Notes: generated from the letters alone by a model not told the origin. A stretch of 64,000 nt of DNA from Schlesneria paludicola DSM 18645 (GCA_945876035.1 CAMCMU010000005.1:81099-145098), one strand, 5' to 3'. Positions 8,929-19,140 are shown, counted from the stretch's first letter. Translations and numbers: made by a program.

Positions 8929-9840
8929 ATGAGCAATATTACGTTCTTGTTTCCAGGGCAGGGAGCTCAACATGTGGGAATGGGAAAGACCCTTTCGCAA
9001 AACTATCCCGCCGCGCGTCGCCTGTATGACCAAGCGAATGATCTGCTGGGTTATGACCTTGCCTCAATCTGTTTTGAAGGACCGGCAGAAAAACTGAACA
9101 CAACCGTTGTCAGCCAGCCGGCCATTTTCGTCAGCAGCCTCGCAGCACTGGAAATGTTGAAGGCCGATCGCCCACACGTGGTTGAGTCATGCAAGTTTTC
9201 CGCAGGACTAAGCCTTGGCGAATACACCGCACTCACATTTGCCGGTGCCCTGAGTTTTGAAGACGGACTTCGTGTGGTGCAGGTTCGGGGCGAAGCCATG
9301 CAGGCGGCTGCGGACGCTGTCTCCTCCGGCATGGTCAGCGCCTTGCTGCTCAACCGTGACCAAGTCCAAGAAGTGCTGGACACGTCTTCGTCACGGGGTG
9401 GCATCTGGATCGCAAACTACCTCTGTCCCGGGAATACGGTTTTGTCGGGGGAAAAAGCGGCGTGTGACCATGCCGCCGATGCGATTATTCAAGCGGGCGG
9501 CAAGCCCGTCGTTTTGGCTGTGGCTGGCGCGTTTCACACGCCACTCATGGAATCGGCGTGCGACAGGCTCAGGGAGGCATTGAGTCGTGCGGCAATTGGC
9601 ACACCCCAAATCCCCGTCATTTCCAACGTGGACGGCCAAGCACACTCAAATCCGGACGACATTCGACAAAATTTGGTTCGGCAGATGACACAGCCCGTTC
9701 TTTGGGAGGATTCCATGCGGTGGCTCTTGTCTCAAGCAGCAGGTCCATTCTTCGAAATCGGTCCAGGGAAAGTCCTGAAAGGGCTCCTCAAACGGATTGA
9801 TCGCAAAGTCGACTGTGAATCAATTAACGACTCGCCCTGA
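8929..9840 (+). CDS. fabD: Malonyl-CoA:ACP transacylase FabD
   Basis: 303 residues from ATG 8929 (MSNITFLFPGQGAQHVGMG), which has GGAGA 10 nt upstream; the long in-frame N-terminal extension from 8704 overlaps plsX and is not real. The active serine lies in SAGLSLGEYTAL, where the residue before it is Leu instead of the His usual in GHSLGE. The catalytic His is in VAGAFHTPLM and the malonyl-binding Arg probably in VQVRGEAMQ. It loads malonate on ACP for chain extension. fabH and fabG, which often flank fabD, are missing here. Confidence 0.94.
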   Translation: MSNITFLFPGQGAQHVGMGKTLSQNYPAARRLYDQANDLLGYDLASICFEGPAEKLNTTVVSQPAIFVSSLAALEMLKADRPHVVESCKFSAGLSLGEYTALTFAGALSFEDGLRVVQVRGEAMQAAADAVSSGMVSALLLNRDQVQEVLDTSSSRGGIWIANYLCPGNTVLSGEKAACDHAADAIIQAGGKPVVLAVAGAFHTPLMESACDRLREALSRAAIGTPQIPVISNVDGQAHSNPDDIRQNLVRQMTQPVLWEDSMRWLLSQAAGPFFEIGPGKVLKGLLKRIDRKVDCESINDSP

Positions 9841-10128
9841 GATTGCAGTTCCCCTTCGTGGTGATTTTTCAGCGGGTTCTGAACAGATCTTGAGTCTCCT
9901 CGCACCACTACATTCGGGTGTCCACGGATTTCCGAAAAACTGTTTTGGAAGCGATGCCTGCCGAAGTTCCGAATTTTCGCAGGATTGCTGCAGTTTACAC
10001 GACCGAGGAAAGCCGTTATATCTCGCATCCACGATTTGTCATAACGTCACTCAGTGTGGTGATTCAGCCGCTCCTCGGGCGTCTGAATGAGTGTCATCTT
10101 TTTAGTATCTGCTCCAAAGGAGTGAAGC

Positions 10129-10371
10129 GTGGCGTCGGTCGAAGAGGTCAAAGACAAAGTTATCGGAATCGTCAGTGAGCAACTGAACATCCCCAAAGGG
10201 GACATTAAGCTGGAGAGTGCGTTTATTGCGGACCTCAAAGCTGATTCCCTCGATTTGGTCGAACTCGTGATGGAGTTTGAGGACGAATTTGGGGTGCAAA
10301 TTCCCGAATCCGATCAGGACAAAATTCAAAAAGTTGGCGATGCTGTCAGCTATATCATGGAGAAGCAGTGA
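10129..10371 (+). CDS. acpP: Acyl carrier protein
   Basis: 80 residues, acidic, with the 4'-phosphopantetheine serine in LKADSLDLVELVMEFEDEF. Starts at GTG 10129 with a very strong AAAGGAG (10116-10122) six bases upstream. This is the housekeeping ACP carrying growing acyl chains for FabD and FabF. It follows a 288-bp spacer after fabD, unusually long for this operon, so it may have its own promoter; it is only 3 bp from fabF. Confidence 0.96.
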   Translation: MASVEEVKDKVIGIVSEQLNIPKGDIKLESAFIADLKADSLDLVELVMEFEDEFGVQIPESDQDKIQKVGDAVSYIMEKQ

Positions 10372-10374
10372 GCG

Positions 10375-11619
10375 ATGGCCAGACGCGTCGTCGTGACAGG
10401 GATGTCGGTCGTCACCGCTCTCGGGATTGATCTCGTAGAGTTTTGGGGGGCCCTATGCGCCGGGAGAAGTGGAGTCAGTCGGCTGGAACGCTTCGATTGC
10501 TCTGACTTTAAGGTGAACTTTGGCGGCGAGGTGAAGGATTTCAAACCGGAAGATCACTTCGACGGCAAAGAAGCACGTCGGTTAGATCGATTCAGCCAGT
10601 TTGCCTTGGCGGCGGCGAAGAAAGCGGTCGCTCAAAGCGGAATCGTGTTTTCCGAGGAGTCGGATCCCTATCGCTGTGGCGTCATCGTGGGTAGCGGTAT
10701 CGGAGGCCTCAACGAGATCGAGGAACAGCACGCCAAGCTGTTTGATCGGGGGCCCTCCCGTGTTTCCCCGTTGATGATTCCGAAACTGATGGTTAACGCG
10801 GCAAGCGGAAACATTTCCGTAACGTGGGGTTTGAAGGGTCCCAGTAGTGCCGTCGCCACCGCATGCGCTTCCGGTAGCAACGCCATTGGAGATGCGTTTC
10901 GAGTGATCCAACACGACGTCGCTGATGTGATGATTGCGGGTGGCAGCGAGGCAGCCATCACCCCGATGGGTCTCTCCGGATTTGCCCGCATGGGCGCGTT
11001 GTCCACTCGCATGGACGCTCCAGAATCCGCCAGTCGTCCGTTTGACAGAGATCGCGACGGATTTGTACTTTCCGAAGGTGCCGGCGTCGTTGTGCTCGAA
11101 GAATACGAGCATGCCAGACGCCGCGGGGCACCTCTTTTTGCGGAAGTGCTCGGCTACGGAATGTCCTCCGATGGATCGCACATGACCGCTCCCGATCCCG
11201 AAGGAACGGGAGCCGCACGGGCGATGAGCTCGTCTCTCCAAGATGCTCGAGTCAATCCCGATCAGGTCGCCTATGTCAATGCACACGGCACAAGTACGCC
11301 GTTGGGTGACAAGGCGGAAACCGCGGCCATCAAAAAGGTTTTCGGCTCATTTGCTAAGAATGGCCTGTGCGTCTCGAGTACAAAGAGTCAACTGGGGCAT
11401 CTGCTCGGAGCTTCTGGAGGTGTGGAATTTGTCATTGCCGCATTGTCCTTGATGCATCAAACCGTCCCACCAACAATCAACATCGAGAATCCGGATCCCG
11501 AATGTGACCTCGACTTCGTGCCGAATACTCCAAGGTCATTGAAATTGGAACGAGTGCTGTCGAACAGTTTTGGATTTGGTGGACACAATGCGTGTCTTGT
11601 CGTTGGTCGCATTGGATAA
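10375..11619 (+). CDS. fabF: 3-oxoacyl-ACP synthase II FabF
   Basis: 414 residues. The full catalytic set is present: Cys164 in TACASGSNA, His304 in NAHGTSTPLGD and His342 in KSQLGHLLGASG. FabF elongates acyl-ACP by condensation with malonyl-ACP, giving the longer chains. ATG 10375 lies 3 bp after the acpP stop, so the two are probably co-translated. Confidence 0.96.
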   Translation: MARRVVVTGMSVVTALGIDLVEFWGALCAGRSGVSRLERFDCSDFKVNFGGEVKDFKPEDHFDGKEARRLDRFSQFALAAAKKAVAQSGIVFSEESDPYRCGVIVGSGIGGLNEIEEQHAKLFDRGPSRVSPLMIPKLMVNAASGNISVTWGLKGPSSAVATACASGSNAIGDAFRVIQHDVADVMIAGGSEAAITPMGLSGFARMGALSTRMDAPESASRPFDRDRDGFVLSEGAGVVVLEEYEHARRRGAPLFAEVLGYGMSSDGSHMTAPDPEGTGAARAMSSSLQDARVNPDQVAYVNAHGTSTPLGDKAETAAIKKVFGSFAKNGLCVSSTKSQLGHLLGASGGVEFVIAALSLMHQTVPPTINIENPDPECDLDFVPNTPRSLKLERVLSNSFGFGGHNACLVVGRIG

Positions 11620-11932
11620 CGTCATCAAATAAGCCGCGATCTGTTTTGTGGCGGATCGCGTGGAAACAGCTGTTGGTAAATGAAGGGGAAGCATTGTTAT
11701 TCAGTTCCGTCGGTTGCATACGGCAGCCAGTTCGATTCTTCTAACGTCGATTTTAGGTCACTGAGCGGGAAGGCTACCGCTGTTTCTTGGTGTTGCTCGA
11801 ATTCCATAGTGTCCCATACCACAACAATGCTCCTGAACAATAGTCGTGGCGTTAGACCTTCTTGAGGTGAACCTCATCAGCGGTTGTTTGACGTTCCCAT
11901 AATTGTGGTCAGCGAGCACAGTTTGAGTGAAA
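11620..11932. other. Intergenic region with a hairpin after fabF
   Basis: CGCGATC (11635-11641) and GATCGCG (11654-11660) form a 7-bp stem about 15 bases after the fabF stop, without a T-run. It may end or attenuate transcription before the next ketosynthase gene. Nothing else recognised. Confidence 0.35.
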
Positions 11933-13249
11933 ATGAACGTTCCCGAACAGACCAATCGACAGGCCGTCATCACTGGCATCGGTATTTTGAGTCCCATCGG
12001 AATCGGTGTTGATTCTTTTTGGAAGAATTTGTCCGAAGGTCAATCCGGTGTCCATCAATGCGACCTTTTCCCGGGTTATGCCGCCCCGGATGGTGTCGGT
12101 GGTGCGGTCACCGAATTCACCGAAGAATCTGCCCGAAAGATTTATCTGAAGGATCAGCGAAAAAACATTAAGGCGATGTGCCGGGAAATTCAGCTTGGCG
12201 TCGCTTCGGCAGGCTTGGCCCTCCAACATTCCGGTGTGAAATTGGAGGCCATCGATCACGAACGTCTGGGTGTGGAATTCGGTGCGAACCTGATGTTGAG
12301 TTCCCCTGACATCCTTGCGGAGAGTTGTTCGGACTGCTGTGAAGAGGATTCTACGGTCTTTCAGTTTTCGCGATGGGGCCAAGAGGGGCTCGCAAAAATG
12401 GAGCCACTGTGGCTGCTTCGATATCTGCCAAACATGCCCGCGTGTCACATTAGCATTTCCTCGGATGCGCGGGGGCCGAGTAATTCGCTGACGCTCGACG
12501 ATGCCTCTGGCAATGCCGTCTTAGGAGAAGCAATGCGGATATTGCTGCGAGGGCATGCGGATGTGATGATCACCGGTGCCACCGGAACGACGCTCCATCC
12601 AATTAAGACGCTTCACCTCGCTCTCTGGAACGATCTGGCGCGGACACCGGACGCCCCCGAAGCTCGCTGCCGCCCGTTTGACCTTGAGCGATCAGGACGA
12701 GTCGTTGGTGAGGGTGCCTGTACTTTCATCCTTGAAGACCGCCTGCACGCGGAAAAAAGAGGAGCAAAAATTTGGGCGCGGCTGCTGGGAACCGGCTCTT
12801 CTTGTGTCTTCAATCCTTCGGGTGTGAATGGCATGCGTCTGGCGTTGGTGAACGCCATGCGAGCCGCCTTGCGCTCTTGCGGCATGAACCCTGAAGGGAT
12901 CGGCCACATCAATGCGCATGGCCTAGGAACACAGCAGGCCGATATCGAAGAAGCCAAAGCGATACTCGAAGTTTTTGGACCCGTGTTAGGGCGTCGGATT
13001 CCGGTCACCGCCCCCAAGAGCTTCATGGGAAATTCTGGAGCCGGCAGCGGGACTCTCGAATTGGCGGCCTCTTTAGTGGGCCTCAGTCATGGACTCATTC
13101 CACAGACATTGAATTATCAGACACCCGACCCGAATTGCCCACTGAACATCGTCACCGCGCAACCGTTGGAGACCGATAATCGAATCGTGCTCAACATCAA
13201 TGTTTCACGCGCCGGGCAGGCCACTGCAGCAATCGTGGAAGTTTACTGA
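11933..13249 (+). CDS. Ketosynthase-fold protein lacking the catalytic Cys (chain-length-factor-like)
   Basis: 438 residues with the KAS I/II fold throughout: TGIGILSPIGIGV at the N-terminus, RPFDLERSGRVVGEGA, NAHGLGTQQAD and a normal C-terminus. The nucleophile motif that reads TACASG in FabF reads LTLDDASG here, so Asp (12500-12502) replaces Cys. The second catalytic His (KSQLGHLLG in FabF) is Asn (KSFMGNSGAG); the first His is kept. It therefore cannot condense acyl chains by the usual route. Loss of Cys with fold kept is known in chain-length factors of type II polyketide synthases, which pair with an active KS. Lying right after fabF, it could be a partner or regulator of FabF. ATG 11933 preferred; GTG 11927 possible. 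Confidence 0.85.
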   Translation: MNVPEQTNRQAVITGIGILSPIGIGVDSFWKNLSEGQSGVHQCDLFPGYAAPDGVGGAVTEFTEESARKIYLKDQRKNIKAMCREIQLGVASAGLALQHSGVKLEAIDHERLGVEFGANLMLSSPDILAESCSDCCEEDSTVFQFSRWGQEGLAKMEPLWLLRYLPNMPACHISISSDARGPSNSLTLDDASGNAVLGEAMRILLRGHADVMITGATGTTLHPIKTLHLALWNDLARTPDAPEARCRPFDLERSGRVVGEGACTFILEDRLHAEKRGAKIWARLLGTGSSCVFNPSGVNGMRLALVNAMRAALRSCGMNPEGIGHINAHGLGTQQADIEEAKAILEVFGPVLGRRIPVTAPKSFMGNSGAGSGTLELAASLVGLSHGLIPQTLNYQTPDPNCPLNIVTAQPLETDNRIVLNINVSRAGQATAAIVEVY

Positions 13250-13308
13250 GTTCAGAAATCCGGACCGGTCCTGAATAGAGAGACCGTTGACTCCGTCATC
13301 TGGCGCTC

Positions 13309-14745
13309 TCACGGGGCGGTAGGAAACGACTTCAATGCGAATTGGGCGCCTCGATAAGCAGACAAGTGAACGCATTTCATTTTGAGGGCTTGCTGATAGA
13401 ATGCGATGGCATTCGTGTTATCACCAGCGTCGGACCTTCGTTTTGCGATGAAGTAATAGGCTTCACAAAGCTGGGGGTCCCTCAGGCTGGAATTGGAATC
13501 GGTGGCTTTGACAACGGAGTTGACGAGGTCCTGTTCCGAATTCTTCCCGATCAAAAACAAAACCAGCTGGTCGTTCCAGTCACGATCTGCGGCCGGCTTT
13601 TTGTCCAATGTCTTGACTAACGCAAGTTGTTCGTCCGAATTTTTCAGCAAGACCGACACCCAGCAACGCCACGGGTTCAGATAACGTATGCTCGCGTCCA
13701 ACGCAATCGCCTGATTGAATGCCTCTAAAGAGCCCGCAAAGTCTCCAGAAAAAAACTTTGCGAATCCGAGGTCCCCAAACGCCACAGAGTTCCGTGGATC
13801 GATCCGAATCGACTGACCATAATCGTCAATCGCTCCGGCGGCGTTCCCCCGAGACAATCGGCAGTTACCACGAAGAAGAAGGAAGACTGGGTTCGCTGAA
13901 TCGAGCTTGATCGCTTCCGTAAAATCGACTTCCGCAGCGAGAAGATTTCCAGCCGCCTGCTGCGTGACCCCGCGATTCGTGTAGGCCACGGCAAATTGGG
14001 GGTCGAGTTGCAACGCCTTATCGAAATCGACCATCGCTTCGTTCAGCCGGTTTTTCTGTTGCAGGAACAGACCTCGGTTGTTGAACACGAGGGGATTGCC
14101 GGAAAACGTCTCCACAGCGACAGAAAATGCCGCAAGAGCCTTTTCCGTTTGCTGGCGGACGACATAGACCTCGGCGAGACCGACATGCGATCCAAGATGT
14201 CCTGGAAAACTCTGGATGGCCGCTTGATAGTCTTGAATCGCGGCTTCCAGATCTCGCAGATGAACGAAGGCACCGGCGCGTTGGTAGAGCACATTCGCCC
14301 GTTGCTCAGATGTCAGAGTTTTGCGTTCCAACAGTGATGTTGCCACTTTTATGACGCTCTCTGCGGATTCTTTCCGCCCTTCAAGATTCGCAAGAGCAGT
14401 CATGCCGTGCAGATATGGAACATAATAGTTCACTTCGTTAAGCTTCAACGACTCGCTCAACTTCAACGATGCACGGGCGTCTTCAATCCCTTTGCGAAGC
14501 TCCTGAGCGTTTCTTCGGAACACTCCAACCTCGACATGAGAAACCGCGCGCAAGTACAGGGCTCCATGGTCTGTGGGATTCCCCAGCAGAAGTCGATCCG
14601 TGATTTCGATACACCTTGGAAAATCCCCATTCTGATACGCCACTTCCGCCTCAGTCTTCAGCGCATCAGATCCCGCTTCTTTTTGGGCGATGGCAATGCC
14701 CGTCAAACATAGAAAAAAGACGAGCCCGCGAATTGGCATAGACAT
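13309..14745 (-). CDS. Exported tetratricopeptide-repeat protein
   Basis: 478 residues from ATG 14745. The N-terminus MSMPIRGLVFFLCLTGIAIAQ is a clear signal peptide, which rules out the 34-residue longer reading. About ten TPR units follow, with the usual pattern (for example YQNGDFPRCIEITDRLLLGNP, NEAMVDFDKALQLDPQFAVAYTNRG, GAIDDYGQSIRIDPRNSVAFGDLG). TPR arrays are protein-binding scaffolds; no enzymatic domain is present. It is convergent with the ketosynthase-like gene and divergent from the rhomboid gene, so it is probably a single-gene transcript. Confidence 0.82.
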   Translation of the reverse strand: MSMPIRGLVFFLCLTGIAIAQKEAGSDALKTEAEVAYQNGDFPRCIEITDRLLLGNPTDHGALYLRAVSHVEVGVFRRNAQELRKGIEDARASLKLSESLKLNEVNYYVPYLHGMTALANLEGRKESAESVIKVATSLLERKTLTSEQRANVLYQRAGAFVHLRDLEAAIQDYQAAIQSFPGHLGSHVGLAEVYVVRQQTEKALAAFSVAVETFSGNPLVFNNRGLFLQQKNRLNEAMVDFDKALQLDPQFAVAYTNRGVTQQAAGNLLAAEVDFTEAIKLDSANPVFLLLRGNCRLSRGNAAGAIDDYGQSIRIDPRNSVAFGDLGFAKFFSGDFAGSLEAFNQAIALDASIRYLNPWRCWVSVLLKNSDEQLALVKTLDKKPAADRDWNDQLVLFLIGKNSEQDLVNSVVKATDSNSSLRDPQLCEAYYFIAKRRSDAGDNTNAIAFYQQALKMKCVHLSAYRGAQFALKSFPTAP

Positions 14746-15075
14746 GGCAAAATCTCGCAGATCAAATGGAGAACATTCCGGCGAAGCAAGTCCGGCACAA
14801 CGCCACAGATTCAACTCGGAATCCCTATTTCCGTCAACATCGGTCATGAGCCGGACAGTTCTCCACGCTCGAATTTTTGCCAGTCATTCCTTGGCTGGAG
14901 TCTGAATATCAGGTCGGCACCGTCGTCCTGGAACTCCGGTACCGAGAAACCGTTTCTCCCGACAGATCCACCAGTTTGCTACGCTTCCCAATGTTCCATG
15001 TGCCTCAAGTTCCGAGTGATACGATCACGGTGACGTCACCGTTGGATCTTGTTTCTCGCTGTGCAGGGTCTCCTC
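14746..15075. other. Divergent intergenic region, TPR gene / rhomboid gene
   Basis: 330 bases that must carry promoters for both flanks; no clear consensus or RNA element seen. Confidence 0.35.
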
Positions 15076-16689
15076 ATGATTGTTCCCTACAGCACTGACG
15101 CTCCGATCTACTATTTCCCATGGATGACATTTTTTCTGATTGTCGTCAACGGCATCGTCTTCGCGATCACAGACATGGGGCGGCAAAGCGAGGGTTGGCT
15201 GTTGCAATACGGCAACGGTTTGCATCCGCTCGAATGGCTGGCATACAGCTTTTTACATTTTGGATCGATGCATCTGATCGGGAACATGTTCTTCCTGTGG
15301 GCGTTCGGAATCGTCATCGAAGGGAAACTCGGCTGGTTTGTTTTTCTGAGTCTTTATCTTGGCATCGGAGTCGCCGGCGGACTTCTGATTCAAGTCGCGA
15401 TGCTTGGGCATCTGAACGCCCCCGCACGGGACGTCGCCGCGGAACTGTCCGGTGAATCCTCGGTGGTGACGCCCGCATTCGTACAGGCCGTCATTGGCGA
15501 TCAGGGAGCGGATCCCGACACGCCTTCTGCCATCCATATCCCGGGAATTCCTGAGTTGAAGATTCCTCCTTTCGATAACAATGAAATCGATTCGGGTGAC
15601 CTAAAAAAATATCTCCGAGCGCATTCCGGAGAAGGCGGGGCATCGCTCGTCGTCTTCGCGCTGCTGGGGATTGTGCTCGTCTGGGCACCCAAGAACGAAG
15701 TCTCGTGTTTTTGTCTCCTCGGATTTCATGTGGTCACCTTTGAATTAGAATACCTCTACTTCTGCGGCTTCAAAATTGCCTTGGAATTCTTGGGGGCTTT
15801 TTTCAGACTGCAAGGGTTCGAAGTCACCTCCGAAGTCGCCCATGCCTTGGGAGCAATTCTGGGAGTTCTGGGTGCGACTCTTTTCCTCAAATTCAAATGG
15901 GTTGATTGTGAGAACTGGGATCTGTTTGCCTATCTACAGAACCGGCACGGTAATCTGGCACGCGTTGGTGATTGGCCGGGATTAGCCATCTTTTCGAATG
16001 GTGACCACGAAAAGAACACCCCAAGACCACAAGTCCATCAAGACGAGGTCTCACAAGAACGCACACGGCGGCCGAAGAAAAAAAAGGTGAAGGAACACCT
16101 GATTGCACTCGATTCGTTTGATGAGGAGTTTGAAGATGCGGTTGCGGAAGGCCGGCCGGTCATAACCCCAAAGGAAAAGGCCGAGAGTGCTCCCGTGGCG
16201 CAGACACCCGTTGCTCGTGGACAACCAACGTTACCATTCATTCCGCCGGTGGCGGCAAAGTCCACCCGGTCTGCCTCGGCGCATGAACTTATTTACAGTG
16301 CCCTCCACGAGGGAAGACTGGCGGAGGCCTATTCCGAATTCCTGCTGCAGCGTTCGTTGAATTCCTTATTTGAGTTGCCACAAGACCACCTGAGCGGACT
16401 GGCCGACGGATTTTTAAAGGCGCACGATGTTGAAACGGCGAGACCACTGTTGGTGGAATACATCAGACGGTTTCCTCAGAATGCCGATCGTCATCGACTC
16501 AAGTTGGCCATGGTATTGGTCACGCCGTTGACGCGACCAGGCGCTGCCCTCAAATTGCTGGTCACAATTAACCAGTCGTCCCTGTCCGACAACTATCAAA
16601 AGCTTTATGCACAAGTGGCCCGACAGGCGCAGAAAATGGTTTCAGAGGGAGTCGTCGATCAGACCGACGCCTCGTGGAATGACGCCTAG
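15076..16689 (+). CDS. Rhomboid-like intramembrane serine protease with a long C-terminal extension
   Basis: 537 residues. Residues ~1-280 form a rhomboid domain: an N-terminal span, SFLHFGSMHLIGNMFFLWAFG (the HxxxN motif), a serine segment GEGGASLVVFALLG, and the last-span His in EVAHALGAILGVL. The Ser-His pair is thus present, but GxSG reads GASL. An unusual polar insert of about 80 residues lies between the third span and the Ser span. After the membrane part come a basic region (RRPKKKKVKEH), a Pro/acidic linker and an alpha-helical ~130-residue tail resembling TPR. ATG 15076 chosen over TTG 15049. Substrate unknown; activity is likely but not certain. Confidence 0.78.
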   Translation: MIVPYSTDAPIYYFPWMTFFLIVVNGIVFAITDMGRQSEGWLLQYGNGLHPLEWLAYSFLHFGSMHLIGNMFFLWAFGIVIEGKLGWFVFLSLYLGIGVAGGLLIQVAMLGHLNAPARDVAAELSGESSVVTPAFVQAVIGDQGADPDTPSAIHIPGIPELKIPPFDNNEIDSGDLKKYLRAHSGEGGASLVVFALLGIVLVWAPKNEVSCFCLLGFHVVTFELEYLYFCGFKIALEFLGAFFRLQGFEVTSEVAHALGAILGVLGATLFLKFKWVDCENWDLFAYLQNRHGNLARVGDWPGLAIFSNGDHEKNTPRPQVHQDEVSQERTRRPKKKKVKEHLIALDSFDEEFEDAVAEGRPVITPKEKAESAPVAQTPVARGQPTLPFIPPVAAKSTRSASAHELIYSALHEGRLAEAYSEFLLQRSLNSLFELPQDHLSGLADGFLKAHDVETARPLLVEYIRRFPQNADRHRLKLAMVLVTPLTRPGAALKLLVTINQSSLSDNYQKLYAQVARQAQKMVSEGVVDQTDASWNDA

Positions 16690-17107
16690 CGATCGGTCTC
16701 GAGTTTCCGAAATTCCCTGACAGGGACGAGCGGAGGTCGCGGCCTGTGGAAAGATTGTTCCTCGGCCTACTCGCCTCCGCTGCCTGACATCGACGTCATG
16801 GAGTCCGATCGAATATCGTCCTTCGACTACGGATCAACTCGGATGGGATCCTCGTGGGGTTGGTTCTGACCCCTTTTCAAGGGAGTCTGAGGGGCAGGCT
16901 TCCCGTTTGGCGGAGAGGCATTTCCCTCAGACCAAAGGCACTGAGCGAGCGACTTCCTGCCTGAGTGGTCAAGATGCAAATTCGCGGGGCAACACCGCCC
17001 CAATCTCAGTCGCGATCAGCAACACAATTTTCCGAAGCGGTTCGGTCTGAATGATCGAGGGAACAACGCAGCGGGAGCCAGAGCCATGGGCAAGGACAAG
17101 ACCTACA
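16690..17107. other. Convergent intergenic region, nothing firm
   Basis: 418 bases between the rhomboid and nucleoside phosphorylase genes. A small stem, TCCCT-gac-AGGGA (16714-16726), is the only structure seen; I recognise no RNA gene. Confidence 0.3.
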
Positions 17108-17932
17108 TCAGGCGAGTTGTTCAATCACGCGTGGAATGAGTTTGGCGAGTTTTTCGCCACCCTTAGCAGCATTGGCGAGAATCTTCGATAACTCAGCCCG
17201 TTCCAAACGATCGGGCAGGCACAGGTCCGTCACGACAGAGAATCCAAGAACCTGCATCCCCGCATGGACGGCGACCAACACTTCGGGGACCGTTGACATG
17301 GCAACCACATCCGCTCCAAAAGCCTTGAGCATTCGATACTCGGCACGCGTTTCTAGGTTCGGACCGGGAACAGCCACGAAGACCCCCTGAGGAAGATGAA
17401 TTCCCAATTCCAGTGCAGAGGAACGAGCGAGGGCGATGAGTCGCTTCGTGTACGGCTCGCTCAAATCGGGCCAGCGAGGACCGAGGCTGTCGTCGTTCAC
17501 ACCACGCAGGGGATTGTCGGGCAGAAGATTAATGTGATCTTCAATCACCACCACGTCGGCTAAGTCCAACTGCGGATTGATGCCACCCGCGGCATTGACC
17601 ACCAGCAGTATCTCCGCTCCCAAAGCCTTCATGACACGAACAGGAAACGTGACATGCTGTAGCGAATAGCCCTCGTAATAGTGAAAACGCCCCTCCATCG
17701 CCACGACGGGAACACCTCGCAACAAGCCGCACACCAATCGACCAACGTGTGACGAGGCCGTACAGACAGGAAAATGTGGAATCTCGGCGTAAGGAATCGC
17801 CGCTTGTTGATCAATCTGCTCCACAAGCCCGCCCAGACCCGTCCCGAGGATCAAACCAACTCGAGGACGTCCCGTCCACGAAGCTCTAATGAAACCTGCC
17901 GCTTGACCAACACGTTCGGCTAATCCTTCCAT
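17108..17932 (-). CDS. punA: Purine nucleoside phosphorylase (class II, trimeric type)
   Basis: 274 residues. Family motifs include [15 protein letters not shown], the phosphate-binding HVGRLVCG and [35 protein letters not shown], and the base-binding [34 protein letters not shown]. The Glu of NLETRAE and the MST segment are typical of purine-specific enzymes. It splits purine nucleosides with phosphate into base and ribose-1-phosphate for salvage. ATG 17932 has GGAGG 11 nt upstream and is preferred to 17983. Confidence 0.92.
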   Translation of the reverse strand: MEGLAERVGQAAGFIRASWTGRPRVGLILGTGLGGLVEQIDQQAAIPYAEIPHFPVCTASSHVGRLVCGLLRGVPVVAMEGRFHYYEGYSLQHVTFPVRVMKALGAEILLVVNAAGGINPQLDLADVVVIEDHINLLPDNPLRGVNDDSLGPRWPDLSEPYTKRLIALARSSALELGIHLPQGVFVAVPGPNLETRAEYRMLKAFGADVVAMSTVPEVLVAVHAGMQVLGFSVVTDLCLPDRLERAELSKILANAAKGGEKLAKLIPRVIEQLA

Positions 17933-18113
17933 AAACAGATTTTCCTCCGATAGAATATTCGGAAACAAAATACACCGACTCACTGTCTTGGGAGACTGTA
18001 AGTCGGTGTCAATTCACTTCGCAGAAACGCTGATTGCAACCGATCCTAAGTCGGCGGCGGCAATTTCGTTCACCGTGATTCGGGACAAGCGAATCGATAC
18101 AAGCCATCCCAAA

Positions 18114-18398
<285 letters not shown>

Positions 18399-19140
18399 CA
18401 ATTATAACCTCAAAAAACTCTGACTATGGACGAGATGCCAACCAACAGGCATCAAATGATGTCTCTCGAAAACAGACGCAACCACTGGACAAATCGAATT
18501 TGCCGCCCACAATTTCGGCGATCTCCAGAAGGACAATTCTTACAGGTACCACCCGCAACATCGCCGACTGGATAGCCGAGACTCAAATACTTGTCAAGCG
18601 AGTCACCATCGGGCGAATGAAAATACGATGAAATGATCGGCCGAACAATTTCGCAGCTGATCGGAATCGATGGACAGAAGTCAACGAAACACAACTCAAC
18701 TGACATCCGTCGATACATCCCGAACGATGCAACTTGTCGGCATCTTGGAATCACCGCGGAAGAACGAGAATGGGGACAGCGGCCGACGCAATCCGAAAAA
18801 GCAAGACTCTTGCGCCCCGAACGGCCAGACACTCTAGGAGGAAACCGATACTCCAAGAGGAAGCCCGAGAGAACTCTGACTTGGTCGCTTACTCGATAAT
18901 TGCTCCGCGGCTGGAACCTGTTTCCGAGACCTGATGTTTCCGCTGAAACTTCGGAAACTTTTCCGAAATCGCAGACTCCGGAAGAGCAACACAGTATGCT
19001 GCGTCCGAGGCCGAAAAAAATAACACCAAAAACTTGCAGTGTTGTTGTTTTGTTATTAACTTTTAGTCCCCGTCGGTGTCCTGTGGTGATGATCGGTACC
19101 GCTGGGAACATCCGCCGACCGATCGTGACACACGTGCTCA
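18399..19140. other. Long intergenic region upstream of the MoxR/Bat operon
   Basis: 742 bases. The minus-strand ORF across most of it (18452-19141) has a composition unlike a protein (rich in Arg, Ser, Cys) and I leave it out. The notable element is a perfect palindrome at 18950-18967. The rest may hold the operon promoter in the T-rich stretch around 19030-19065. Confidence 0.4.
18950..18967. promoter_or_regulatory. Perfect palindrome, candidate operator for the Bat operon
   Basis: TTCGGAAA-CT-TTTCCGAA: eight-base arms around a two-base centre, 173 bp before the moxR start. Two direct copies of TGTTTCCG lie just upstream (about 18919 and 18935, 16 bp apart). Length and symmetry suit a dimeric repressor or activator, but which protein binds is unknown. 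Confidence 0.4.
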
